Part shown: piece by piece, positions 27,001 through 39,000 of the stretch
Layout of the letters: each line of letters starts with the position of its first letter
Position numbering within the stretch: position 1 is the stretch's first letter
From: Adlercreutzia equolifaciens DSM 19450
GTDB taxonomy: Bacteria > Actinomycetota > Coriobacteriia > Coriobacteriales > Eggerthellaceae
DNA: 64,000 nt
Reading direction: 5' to 3'
Assembly (NCBI RefSeq): GCF_000478885.1
Contig: NC_022567.1
Span: forward strand, 1,612,001 to 1,676,000
Notes under the pieces: generated by a model
Database searches by the model: none
Told to the model about the DNA's origin: nothing
What the model saw: the letters and a program-made list of their open reading frames with translations, nothing else
Program-made: the position numbers and the translations under genes

Positions 27001-30000
27001 CCTTCTTCTCCCGAATCGGACTCGTTGGTGCCTGAGTCAGACTCGTCGGTGCCTGAGTCAGACTCGTCGGTGCCGGATCCCTCGCCACTTCCAGCAGCAG
27101 ACTCGCCGGAGCCGTCGCCCTCGTCCGGGGTCACCGGCGTCGGTACGGGCACGACCGTATTGCCCTTCTTGGTGGAGGGGTAAGTGGTGATGCGGATGGT
27201 CTTGATGGCATTGCCCTTCACCTTGGCGACATCGAGCCCGTTGCCGGTCATGGCATCTTTATGCCAGGTGGCGTTGTCCCACGTGTCCGGATCCCAGGTG
27301 ACCGCATCGATGAGGCCTGCCGAGAGGCTGATGTATTTCGCGTCGAAGCCGCGGAAATTGTTCTCGTAGTCGCCGGCCTCATTCGCCGGCACTGCATCGG
27401 CAGGCATCGCCCCCACCTGGATGTAGCTGTCGAACATCTCGTAGTCGCGGTCGTAGACGTTGGCGTCTTTGTTCCACACGCTGTTGGCGTAGTTGTTGGA
27501 GGTCACCGTCGTGGGGTTGGCGTAGTTGGTGTAGGTGAAGCGCCACCCCGCGCCGTAGTAGCGCAGCCACGCCGTGGTGGTGTCGGCAAGCGAAGCGACC
27601 GTGCCGAGCGGCGAAGCGGCGTCCACGAAGTAGGACTTCGCCGCCACCTTCTGGCTGGAGGCCGGCATATGGGCGAACAGATCGCCGTAGTCGGTGGTGC
27701 GCGTCATCTCAGAGTAGATGTTCGTGTCGTAGGTAGCTTTGCCGTCGTAGCCGCCATTCGTTGAGCCGTGGTACCCGTTGTGCGTGCCGTTGTCGCTGCC
27801 CTTGAACAGGTTGTTCCAGTTCTTATTCCCATACGTGGTCTTGAACTCGGTGGACAGACGCACCTGATCGTAGTACCAATCCCAGTACTGGGTGACGGAG
27901 CCGCCATCGCCCTGCTCCCAACCGTGGTTCACGCACCACGTATCGGTGAGCTCGCGCTTTTTGTTGGCATCGGGCGAGTCGATAGTGTAGCCGAAGAAGT
28001 CGACATAGGCCTCATTGCCGGTAATCGCCTTGTAGTCCTTCAACGTCGAATCTTTCGACTGCTCGCGAGTCAGGTCGTTTTGGTACCAGTCGTATTCGAT
28101 GATGACGCCGGCGAGGTCTCCCCCGGCCCACAGCGTCGAATCGAGCAGCACGTCGTCCGCATCAAGCTCGACGCCCGCATTCTTCTTTTCCTCGTAGACG
28201 ATGTTGCCGTCGGCATCGCGCTTCGGGATGAAATCGCCGTTTTCGTCGGTCTTGTTGGTTCCATCCTCGTTCTTCTCATAGACAACCGCCAGATGCTTGC
28301 CTTCGAACCAGGCTTTCACCTGATCTCCTGTGTAAGTTGTCGAATAGAGCTTCGAGGCACTCATCGAATTGAGCGTGCTGCCGACGAGCGTCAAGGCGCG
28401 GGCATTGGCCACATACCAGTTGAAGGTGATGGATTTGATCCCATTCACGTTCTTCGTCACCGTACCGTTCGCATCGGTCTCGTCGTGCAGACCCGCCTCA
28501 TACATTTCCCGAGACAGGGAGAGACGCGTGGTACGGAATCCCGCGTTCTCCAAAAGCATGGGCGCGCCCTCTTGGGCGATGGGCGTGATATTTCCCAAAG
28601 CGATCCTGGCGCCATGGGTCATGGCATAGCGCGACTTGTTGGAGAACAGGGCGCGGTAGCCCACGGCCTCGTCGCGCCAGTAGGCGCGCGGCTCGGTGCC
28701 GAAGGTGTACGAACTCGTCACGTAGTGGTTGCCGTTGGAGTACCCATAGTGGCCCGAAGATGAGTCGGCCCGCGGCGTCTCGTACTTCTTAAGGTCGCCG
28801 AAGGCCTTATTGGCGGTGTCGGCGTCCTTATAGGAGTACATGGCCGTCACCGGGCGCACCGGCGGAAGCGCGATGTTCAAACGGCTCGATGTCGTATAGG
28901 TGTACGGAGCCAAGCCGCTCATGGATTCCATCTTGGCCAGAGCAGGCGTTTGATAGGAACCGCCCGGGCTTACCCACAAGCCGTTCACATAGGTGCCGCC
29001 TGTCGGCCGCCAATAGGTGTACCAGCCGGGATGGTTGGCATCGCCCAGCTGGGAGCTGAACGTGTTGTAGGCGCCAATGGTGTAGGCATCGATGCGCGTG
29101 CCCCCGTTGGTATAGTAGTTGTAGCGGTACCAGTCGGCCGAATACTTGTAATTCTGCGTAAGCGTGTTGGTCCGATACTGGTAATCGGTCATGTCATCGC
29201 GCAACGTGAGCGTCGAATAGTCGGTATAACCGCTGTAACTACCGGCGGCACTGGTGTTGTTCTTGTTGTTGTAGTTCCACCACGGGGTAAGCCAGTCGGT
29301 GCGCAGGGTGGAATACATGTTCCAACCAACCCAGCGGTAGGTGCCCTCACCCCAGAACTCTACATAAGCGCGGTCGTAATTGTCCAAGTTCTTCTTTGAG
29401 GAATCCGTCTCGTCAACGTCCTCGAACGCCGTACGGCTCTTGAAGTCGCGCAGGTGCATCTCTACGTTGCGGAAGTAGTGGCCGCCCCAGAATTCGCGAT
29501 TGATGATAACGTCCCCATCGGGCTGGCGGTACGCGAGCACCGTGCCGTCGGCATCGGTTACCTTGGCCGTCATCGTCTTCAGCTCTTCAGCATCGGTCAC
29601 CATCTCGGCTTTTGCCACGCCGGCCACGTTCGCGAAGATAGGCTCGGTTGCAGGGGTCGTACCATCGGCCTCGAAAACAGGCGTGCCGTCGGCATTCTTC
29701 TTCTCACGCTGAAGTTCGGCCGTCGTCTTCGCCGTAGCCAGCTTGATGAGATCAGCGCCGTCGAGCGTAATGGATTCGTCCACGCCGGCAAGCGTGTTGC
29801 CGTCGGCGTCAACCTTGTAAGGCACGTAGCTTAACGTGACGTCCTTCACGCGCACGATGCCGTAGGTGTCCACGTCGAGCAGCTGCTTGGTGAACGCCAC
29901 CTTCTTAGTGGTGAAGTTTACGTATCCGCGCTCCTTCTTGCCCGCCAGCACCTCTTCGTCATCCTTGTTGTCGGTGTAGGCAATCTTCTTGGTGGCGAAG

Positions 30001-33000
30001 TAGCCCTTGTTCATGGTGAAGTGGCCGTCTTTGCTGTGCAAGTTGTTGCGCGTCGTGTCGGTATCGGCCACGTCCTTGGTATTGTTGTTCGAAAGCGTAA
30101 AGCGGAAACCGCTTCCCTCGTCCTCGTAGTAACCCGTAGTCGTGCCGCTCTTCTTAAGCACTCCGGACAAGGAGGCCTCTTGAGCGGTGCCGTCGGTGTA
30201 GTCGTCGTAGCCGTACTCGCTCGTCACATCGTCGGAGCGCATGAACGTCTCAGCCTTGATGGTCTCGTTCACCTCAAAGGGACGACCCATGATCCAGGCC
30301 GTCGCTGATCCGTTGTGGAAGGCGTTGGCGCCCTTCCAGTATTTCTCCCAGCTGGCCACGCAGCGCTTGAACTGCGGCATATAGGCATTCCAGTGGCTTG
30401 TGATGTAGGAGTAGTTCGACGGGTTGTTGGCGCACCAGTTGCGCACCGACCAGCCGGGGTCGGTCATGAACTGCACCCAGTCGCCCACACGCGTGTAGCC
30501 CTCGCCGTAGGCCGAAGGGGTGCGGGAGTTGTACGCCCACACATTGGGCCAGGAGCCCCAGCCGTAGCCGGCGATGTTGGTGCCGTAGGGGCGCGACGGC
30601 TCGTCGCGGTCGTAGTGCCAGCCGGCGTAGTCGTAGGTGCAGCCGAACCAGGCGGAAAGCGGCATGTCGCGCACGTTGTCGGCGTAGCCCCACAGATCCA
30701 CATAGGCGGCGTTGTCCTCGGTGGCGCCGTCGGCGGCGTAGCCGGTGTTGGGATTCACCTTGTTGAACTTCACCACGACGTTGGTGATGTAGCCCTCGCC
30801 CCACTCGTCCCAGGGGATGATGAGGTTGCCCTCGTCGTCGTAGGCGTGGGTCTTCTTCGCGTCGTCCATGTCGTCGCCCGCGGCGCCGTCGCTGTCGACA
30901 AGGCCCTTGAGGTAGCTGAATGGAAGCGTCGCGCGAATGAGATGCGGCGTGGCTCCCGTGGTGTTCACCGCCGTCACGGGACTTACGGCGCTATCGACAC
31001 CACTCCAGAGCGGCAAGTTCGATGCCACGGTAGGATCGACCTTCGGGAAGTAGGTGATTTCCACACTGGCGATATCGCTTCCGTTGAGCAACGCCTTGGA
31101 GATGGCAATGGCCTTGGTCTGGAAACCGCGAATGATGTTGTGGTAGAGCTCTTTGTCATCGGTGCCGGGCACCACCTGGTAGGACACACTCGTGCCCTGG
31201 GGCGTGTAGGCGCCGTACTTCACACCGGCGTTCGCCGCATCCACCCAGTACTTGCCATCGGTCGTACCGATGCGCAACTCGCTCTCGAACATGGTGCGTG
31301 CGCCGTTGGACACATTGAAGCGGTAGGCCGCGCCTTCCTCGCCCCACCAGGCCTTGGTCTGGCCGGCCGTCGTGGCCGTCGAGGTGGAAGCGGAAAGCGC
31401 GTCGAGCGACGGCGTGTTCACGACCGTCTCCAAATCCTTCTCAGGCTGGAAGTAGGTGGACGCGCGCACGTTGATCTTCGGCTGGCCGCCGATGGCATAC
31501 AGGTTCGCCTGGTCCTGAGCGTAGGTGCGCTCGCCGTCGGAGTTGGTGCCGGAGGAGGCACCGTTACCGATACCGTAGCGAGTCGACCAAGCAGTGTTCG
31601 GGTACAGGGCCTTCAGCTCGGAGTCGGCATCGATAGACACGTAGTAGTTGCCCACATAGGCATAGCGGCCGAGGAACTGGCGGTCGATGCGACTCGTGGA
31701 GGTACCAGGGTTACCGCCGCCCCAGCAGCCCCAGCCGTGGGTCTGGCCCACGTGCACGACGTTGTAGGAGTCACCGTACTTGTAGTAGTCGTCGGACTCG
31801 GCGTAATAGGGGTCGGTAGCGTTGTTCACGTTCGGCGAGTCGATGCCGTAGCCGAACAAGTCCACATAGGCCTTGTCCTGCACGGTGAGGTGCGAATCAA
31901 CCCTCTTGAACTTCACCTCGAACCAGTAGGCGTCGCCGCCGAACCAACCGTCGCCGGCCGGGATGTTGATGTTCTCGCCATCCCAGCTGTCATCAGCGGC
32001 CTTGCCCATCCATTTATCTTGGATCTCCTCCCATGTCCACGTGGTGGTGACCGACTTGCCGCTCGGGTCGGCAATGGTGCCGGCGTTCACAATGCGGTGC
32101 GGGTTGGAGTTCGGGTTCGTATGGTTCCACGCGGTCATCTGGCCGCCGGAGGTGTACTTGGTGTAGGCCGGCACCGACTTGATGGTCACCGACTCGATCT
32201 CCGAGTTCTCGATGAGGCCAGCAGAAAGTGTGAGGTAGCTCGTGTGGTAGCCGAGGTTCTTATCCAGGGCCTCGCCGGGCTTCTCCCCCTTCTTGTGGCC
32301 GTCACCGTCGTAGGTCCAGGCGGCGTCGTCCCAACGCGGGGTCAAATTGCCGATGGTGAGCTTGGCGCCATGGCGCATGGCGTGGTCCGAATCGTTGGTG
32401 ACCACGGCACGGTAGCCGGAGTTCTCCTCGTTGCGGTAGGCGATCGGCTTGTCGTCGCGCACCTCGGAGGAGGTGATCGGGTACTGCTTGTAGTAGTTCC
32501 CGTTGAAGATGTTGCGCTCGCGATAGGTGCCCGTGTTGTAGAGCGTCGTCTTGTTCATGTGCATCGTGTTGATGCCGCCGTAGGTGTGGGCATTGCCGGC
32601 GACGACGTCGGCGTTCTCCTCACCGGGAGAGTCAACGTCGGCCTCGTAACCGTAGGCGCCCATGTTCATGGTCGGGCGGATGGGGGCGAGCGTGGAGGCG
32701 ATGCGGCCGGCGCTCGTCCAGGAGCGCGTCCACTCCTCGATGGCCTGCTTAGTCTTGAAGGTGGTGTTCACCTGGAAGTTACCGATGCTGGTGGTCTTGC
32801 CGCGCAGCTCGATGTAGGCGTTGGTGTCCTCGTTCACCCAGTTGTTGAAGGAGCCGTAATCAAGATCGACTTTCACCAGGTAGCCCTTGTCCCACAGACC
32901 CCAGTCGAGCACGTAGTTGCCCTGGCCGTCAACGGTGACGACCGGCCTGCCGTCATCATCGGTCTTGCCGTCGAAGGTGGGCAGCGGCACCGAGGAAGCA

Positions 33001-36000
33001 GATGAGAACTTACCTTCGGTATAACCCTTATACCCGCTCATGCCCTCGGTCGTCAGCGTGATGCGCTGCTGGTAGGCGTGCTCCACCAACTCGTGCAAAT
33101 CGATGTACTTGAGCGTGGCCTTATCGGTGTCGGCGAGATCGTAGTACCACAGGCGCGCGTCGATCATCTTGCCGGCATAGTGGGCCTGCGTCTCATTCGA
33201 TGCCATCTCCTTGCCGCGGAACAACTCGCTTGACAAGGTGATCTGATGGGTCTCGAAGTCGACCAGTTTCTTCACGGTATCCTTCGAGGCATCCGACCCC
33301 GTGGCGTCGAGCGCATCAACCGGAATGGCGTCCACGGAGAAGTAGGCGCCCAAATTGATGGCGTACTTCGTGTTGTTGGCCAGATTGATGCGGTATCCGG
33401 TGTCGTCGTAGTCGTAGTAGGCCTTGCGGGCGGGCACGTTGTTCGAGCCGGTGGCCCACACCGGCGCGTCGGTACCGGTCTGCGACTTGATGCGCATACC
33501 GGTGCGGTAGCCCAGAAGCGGGCTGGAGTAGCCGGCGCCGCTCGCCAGGTAATCGAGGTTGCTGTCCTTCTCGGTGTCGCCGCGCATGTCGGAGAAGGCC
33601 TTCACGATGGGGGTGCCGTCGGCCGGGTACGGGGCGCCGTTGAGCACGCCCAGGGAGTCGACGGCGCTGTTCCACTTCGGGTTCGCGTAGTTCGTGGAGA
33701 ACACGCCGCCGAGCCACATGGTGTCCTTGTTGGTGACGGTGCCGAAGATGTCCAGGTAGCCGCCGTCGTCCAGCGTGAGCCCGCTGCCGAAGTCGGTGAA
33801 GGTCTGCTCCACGCCGCGCAGGTAGTAGGTGTTCTTCCACACATGGCAGTTGGCCAGCGTCACCACGATGCGCCCGTAGGGCTCCACCGTGATGCCGTAG
33901 CTGGCCGGAACGGCCGCATATTTGGCGAGCATCTGGCTGAGCAGCGGGCCGCCGTTGGGGTCGTAGGACGAGGAGGCCATGAAGGCGTCCTGCTCCTCCT
34001 GGGTGTAGAGGTTCTCGTTCGCGAACCGGGAGAGCGCCGTGCGGAAGGCGAGGCCGGGGATGACCACGGCGGTGCCGCCCGGAGCAGCGGCGTTCTCCAC
34101 CTGCACGTTGGAGCTGTTGGTGGTCGTGAACACGTTCAGGCGCAGATCGGACGGGATGCCGCCCTTACGCACCTTGCCCGTCGTCGCCACGGCCTTGCCA
34201 TCGGGGCCTTCGCCCGGGCAGTCCTTCGTGTGGTTGTGGTTGGCCGTACAAGAATCGGTCACGTACACCGTGGCGTCGCTTTCCATCCACAGCGCCGGCG
34301 AGATCGCGATGGCCGAGGCCTCGAAGTCGGTCTGCGTGCCGCTCTTGTAGTCGATCTTGGTGGTCTGCTTCACCGCACCGGCGCAGGAGGCGGTGTGGAT
34401 GTGGTTCTTGGTGCACAGGCACGCATCGGAGTGCTTGTGGCCCTCGGTGGCGTTGTTGCACTCCGGCACCCAGATCTCCGTGGACTCCTCGGTGGAGTCC
34501 ACGGCCTTGCCGGTTCCCTGGGAGTCTTTCAGCACCACGCCGGCCTTGATGACCGCATCCCCGATATCGAAGGAGGAGTCGTTGGCCACGGTGATGCGCC
34601 AGCCGCTGCCCGGGTCGCCGATGTAGCCCTCGAAGAGCTTGTTGGTGCCGGCGTCGTCCTTCTCCACCACCGGCTGCATCGAGGATTCGACGGGCTTGGT
34701 CGTGGTGTTATCCACCAGCTCGAAGTAGACGAACTGGTTGCCGTCCTTGGTGCCCTCGTAGGTGCCGTCGCTGTAGAGGACGCGCTTCTGGGCGTCGCGC
34801 TTCAAGGTGAGGACGTTGCTCACCGTCTTCGTGCGCTCTTCCTTCACCGTCTTCGAGTAGACGAACCATCCGTCGTCGGTGACGTAGCCGACAGAGCCCT
34901 CCCAGTTGGTGTACTCGTCGAAGGTGTCGCTGCCCACGGTGACCTTGTTGCCGGTGGCGGTGAAGCTGGTGTGCTTGGTGCCGGTCTTCGTGACCGAGCC
35001 GCCACTTTCCAGGGCCTCGCTGTACTCGTAGGTGAAGAGGCCGTCGGCGATGTAGCCCTCGTGGCCCTCGCGGTCGATATAAAGGTCGTGGCCAGCGCCG
35101 TCAGTACGCTGCTGATGGGTCACCGACAGCGTCGATCCGTCGGCGAGTACGAAGTCGTTGCCGTTCACGTAGCCCTCGTTGCCCGAGCCGTCCACATAGA
35201 TCATGTGGCCGTCGTTATCGAAGACATAGGAGGTGTTACCCTCGCCGTCGGTGGTCGTCTTGGCGGAGAGCAGCACGCCGTTCACATAGGGGTCGGTCGC
35301 CGCCTCGAAGAGGAAGTCCTCCTGAATCTCCTTGGTGACATCCACCTCGTAGGTGAACGTGGTGCCGGACAAGGTGCCGCGATGGCCCTCGGTATCCAGG
35401 TAGGCCGGGGTGGCCGTGACACCTTCCACCTCGCGCACGTCGAAGGCCTTGGTCTGCTGCTCGTCGTTGGCGTCCATATAAAGGAAGTTCGTGCCGTCGA
35501 ACACGCCCTCGACGGCCTCGCTGTCGCGGTACAGCGGGAAGATGGTGGCGGCGTTGAAGGCCTTGCGGCGCTCGACGCTATCCGTCATGCCGTACTTGAA
35601 GGTGCCGTTCTCGATGATGCCGCGATTGCCGGCAGCGTCGGTGTAGTAGATGTTGCCGTTGTTGTCGCGGGCGTATTCCAGGTTCGCCACAAAGGCGTTC
35701 GGGTCGCCGGGCACCTGGCTCTCGCGCATGCCGGTGGTGGTCACCTGCAGCTTGTAGGGCGCCTTGCGGGAGGTGAACGACGCCGTGGCGCGGGCCGACA
35801 CGTTGCGGCCGGCAAGGGCCGCCGCGAAGTTCTCGTAGGCGGTGCCGAAGGTGCCGGACATCTCCATGGTGTCCAGCTCCTCGGGGGTGCCCTGCACTTC
35901 CACGTACATCTTGGAACCGGCGGGAATCGTCTCCTTGCCGCCCACTTCCTCGAAGGAGATGGTCATGGAGACGAAGTAGCCGGCGTCCAGCCAGTCCTTC

Positions 36001-39000
36001 GGCGTGATGACGATGCCGTCCTTCTTCCAGGTGCTCTTGTCCTCCTGGTTCGGGATGACGTTGCCCTTGGCATCAAGGTACAGGCCCGTGGCCGGGTCCT
36101 TCTGCCACACGCGCTGGCCGCCCACAATGTAGGCCTGATGGCTCTCAAGCAGGTTCTTGAGCGCATCTCCCGTAAACTTCGCCTGCTCGGTCTTCAGAGC
36201 CGTGGGCGTCCCGGGCGTGCCCATGCGGTAGTTGATGGTGATGCCATCGATGATGGAGTTGTCGATGAGATCCTGGCTGATGCCGATGCGCTGGGTGGAG
36301 AAGCCCTCGGCGTTCTCCGCGCCGTAGGCGTTGCCCACGGTGAAGGTGGCCGGCTCCATGACGGAGATGGCGCTGTTGTCCAGCTGGAAGCGCCAGCCGG
36401 CGCCCGAGCGGTTCAGGATGGGCTGGCGGTTCGGGTCGGTGGCGGCGTTGCCGATGGCGGTCGTGGCATCGAACAGGTTCACCGCCATGGCCACGGCCGT
36501 GGCGCTCACCTTCGGGTTGGGGCTCGCAGCCGAGTTGAAGGCGGCCTCGGAGCGCTCGGAGCTCTCCAGCGACGAGGCGTAGTTGTTGGCGGCGTAGTTC
36601 CACATGCGCTTGCCGTAATCCACCTGGGCGGCATTCTTGTAGTCGGCCAGAGGAATGGTCATGGTGCCGTTGACACGCACGGTGACCGGCAGGGTCTTGT
36701 TCTCGTCAATCGGCGTGTTCATCACCATGCGAATGTTGCCGGTGAAGTTGTAGATCGTCTGATCCTCGTGCAGCTGGGGCTGGGAGATGCCGGGCAGCGA
36801 GCTGCCGTGACGCGCCTCGATGAGCGATGCCAGGCTCGTGTCCTTCGTGGTGCCGCCCAAGCGGTAGATGTGCTTGTAGGAGGTAACGGTGCCGTCGGCC
36901 GCCTTCACCTCGTCGGAGCGCACGTACTGGGGCGCGCCGAGGTTGATCCAGTAGTAGGTATCCTCGTCGTCGCCCTTGGCCGGCGTCATGATCTGGAACT
37001 GCGCGACGGAACTGGTGGCGCTGTACTCAGGGAAGCGGTCCTTGTTGGGATCCAGGTCGTCGTGGAAGTCGGAGTTGATCTTCATCGAGCCGTCAGGGTT
37101 CTGGGTCGGCTTCTCGCCCGGATCGGTGTCGAACCACTCGTCGAGGGCCGCATTCTTGTTGCCCTCGGGCAAAGGATCCTTGTCCTCGATGACGAACTCC
37201 AAGTTGTACAGGCGGAAGTAGTTCGGCAGCGTGTCCACAATGATGGGGCCCGCCGTCGTGGAGGAGGAGTCCTCGCCGTACAGGGGCATGTTGCCCACGG
37301 TCTTCATGTTGCCGATCTCGTAGGTGACCATCTGGCCCAAGTAGCTGAAGCTGGTGTTCTGGGTCTGCACCGGGGTCGTGCGCTTGATGACGTTCGTGGT
37401 GGGACGCCCGTTGGCGCCGATCTGGTACTGGTACTGCTCGAGGGCCATCTTCTCGCCGGTCATGGACGCCTGGGGAAGCCCGAAGGGATAGGAGAACTTC
37501 GAGACGGAGTCCGACCACGAGTAGTCGCGGCCCACGCCCAGCTTGCCGAAGAAGATGGTGGTCAGCGGATCGAGGTCGACGTAGTAGCCGTTGCCCTTGA
37601 AGCCTACCGTCTCATTAATATTAGTAGTGTAGGGCACCGCGATGATGAAGCTGTACTCGCCGTTGCCGTCGCCTTCGATCTTCTTGTTCGGGTACAAGTG
37701 GCCGCCGTCTTCGCCGGCGACGGTGAAGTTCACGCGGCCGGACTGATTGTTGGTCTGGTACGGGATGGACTCCGCATGAATGATCGGCGCGCCCGTATCC
37801 TCGTCGTAAGTGGACTTGATTTTGTAGTTGTCATCGTTGGAGGTGTCGTAGCGGATGGTACGGGTGTCGAGCACCTTGCCCGACTCCGAACCGGAGCCGC
37901 TTCCCGTGGAGCCGCTCTCGGAGCCGCCTTCCGTAGAGCCGCCCTCGGTCGTCGAGCCCGTTGCATCCTTGTAGGTCTCATCGTAGATCACGGGACGGTT
38001 GTCGGCGCGCTCCATAATGGAGTCGATGTTGCTGAAGTCGCGCATATCGAGCGCCTCGTAGTCTTTGGGCAGCCAGTTGGTCGTGTCGTAAATGAGCACG
38101 CCGCCCTGGTTCGGAACGCCCACGTAGGAGATCTGAGCCGCAGCGCTGCCCGTGGAGCCCGAGGTATCCGTGCCATCGACCCACTGGGCGTAGAGGACGT
38201 CGTCGCCATCGGTGAGCTGGAACTCGTCCCCTGGTTTGAACGTCTTGCCGACGCCGTTGGGCTGGGTGCTCCACCCGGCAAACTTCTTGCCCTTCTGCAC
38301 GAAACCGCATTCGGAGACCGTGACCTTGCCGCCCTTGGCGCCCACGGTCTGGCCCATGGTGCCCGAGCCGCCGTTGGCGTCGTAGGTGAGGTAGTCGGCC
38401 AGGGGATACGTCGTATGATCGTTTTTAGGATACAGAGGGTTGGTGTAGATGGAGGCACCATCGGTCATGAACTGCATGAGGTCCTGCTTGGTGATGCCCT
38501 GGGCGTTGTTCTCCTCGGTGTTGTGCACCGTGAAGAAGTACTCCAGGTAGTCGATCTCGGCGGAGCCGGAGGAGGTGTTCTTGGTGGTCACCTTGTACAC
38601 CATATAATTGTAGCGATCGAACAGAACGTTGTTGTCCTTGTAGCGCGGGTTGTCCTTGGTGCCGAAGTTGATGTCGGCCAAAGGCTCGTAGGACGTCTCC
38701 CAGGTGAGGTTCGTCTTCAGCAGGGTGATCTTGCGGACGGAGTTGTTGTAGGACTGCCCCTCGGGAGCCGTCAGCGTAGCACCCATGCCGCCGAGCGGGT
38801 AGTAGTAGAAGTTCATACCGGCCTGGGCATTGGTGAACACGTGGGCCGTGCCGCCGTAGGTGATGGAGCCGCCGGCGTTCTCGGGGATGTTGCCGAGCAT
38901 GGCCACCGTGCAGTTCGGCGCGAAGGCATTCTGGCCGGACACCTGCATATCCATCGTGTAGCCGGTGGGGTTGCCCTTCTTCTGAGCACCGTGCCACTCG

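Larger units (their letters stand above)
23250..36420 (-). repeat. Array of about 11 divergent beta-rich modules (anchor G-W-R-F-x-L-x-N)
   Basis: A recurring anchor appears at about 36390 (GAGWRFQLDNSA), 34600 (GSGWRITVANDS), 33390 (DTGYRINLANNT), 32410 (NSGYRAVVTNDS), 31320 (AAYRFNVSNGA), 30100 (GSGFRFTLSNNN), 28650 (VGYRALFSNKS), 27540 (GAGWRFTYTNYA), 26215 (NSGWRFPLTNNAS), 24930 (AWYEYILTNKS) and 23820 (NTGYVFTLRNAS). Most are followed by an L-S-x-x-L-I-like strand, an I-P-x-x-x-W-x-x-G-Y-F strand and A-Y-V-D-L-W-G. Period is about 1.0-1.8 kb. I cannot match it to a named domain. Nucleotide identity between copies is low, so the duplication is old or the copies diversify. Confidence 0.75.
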
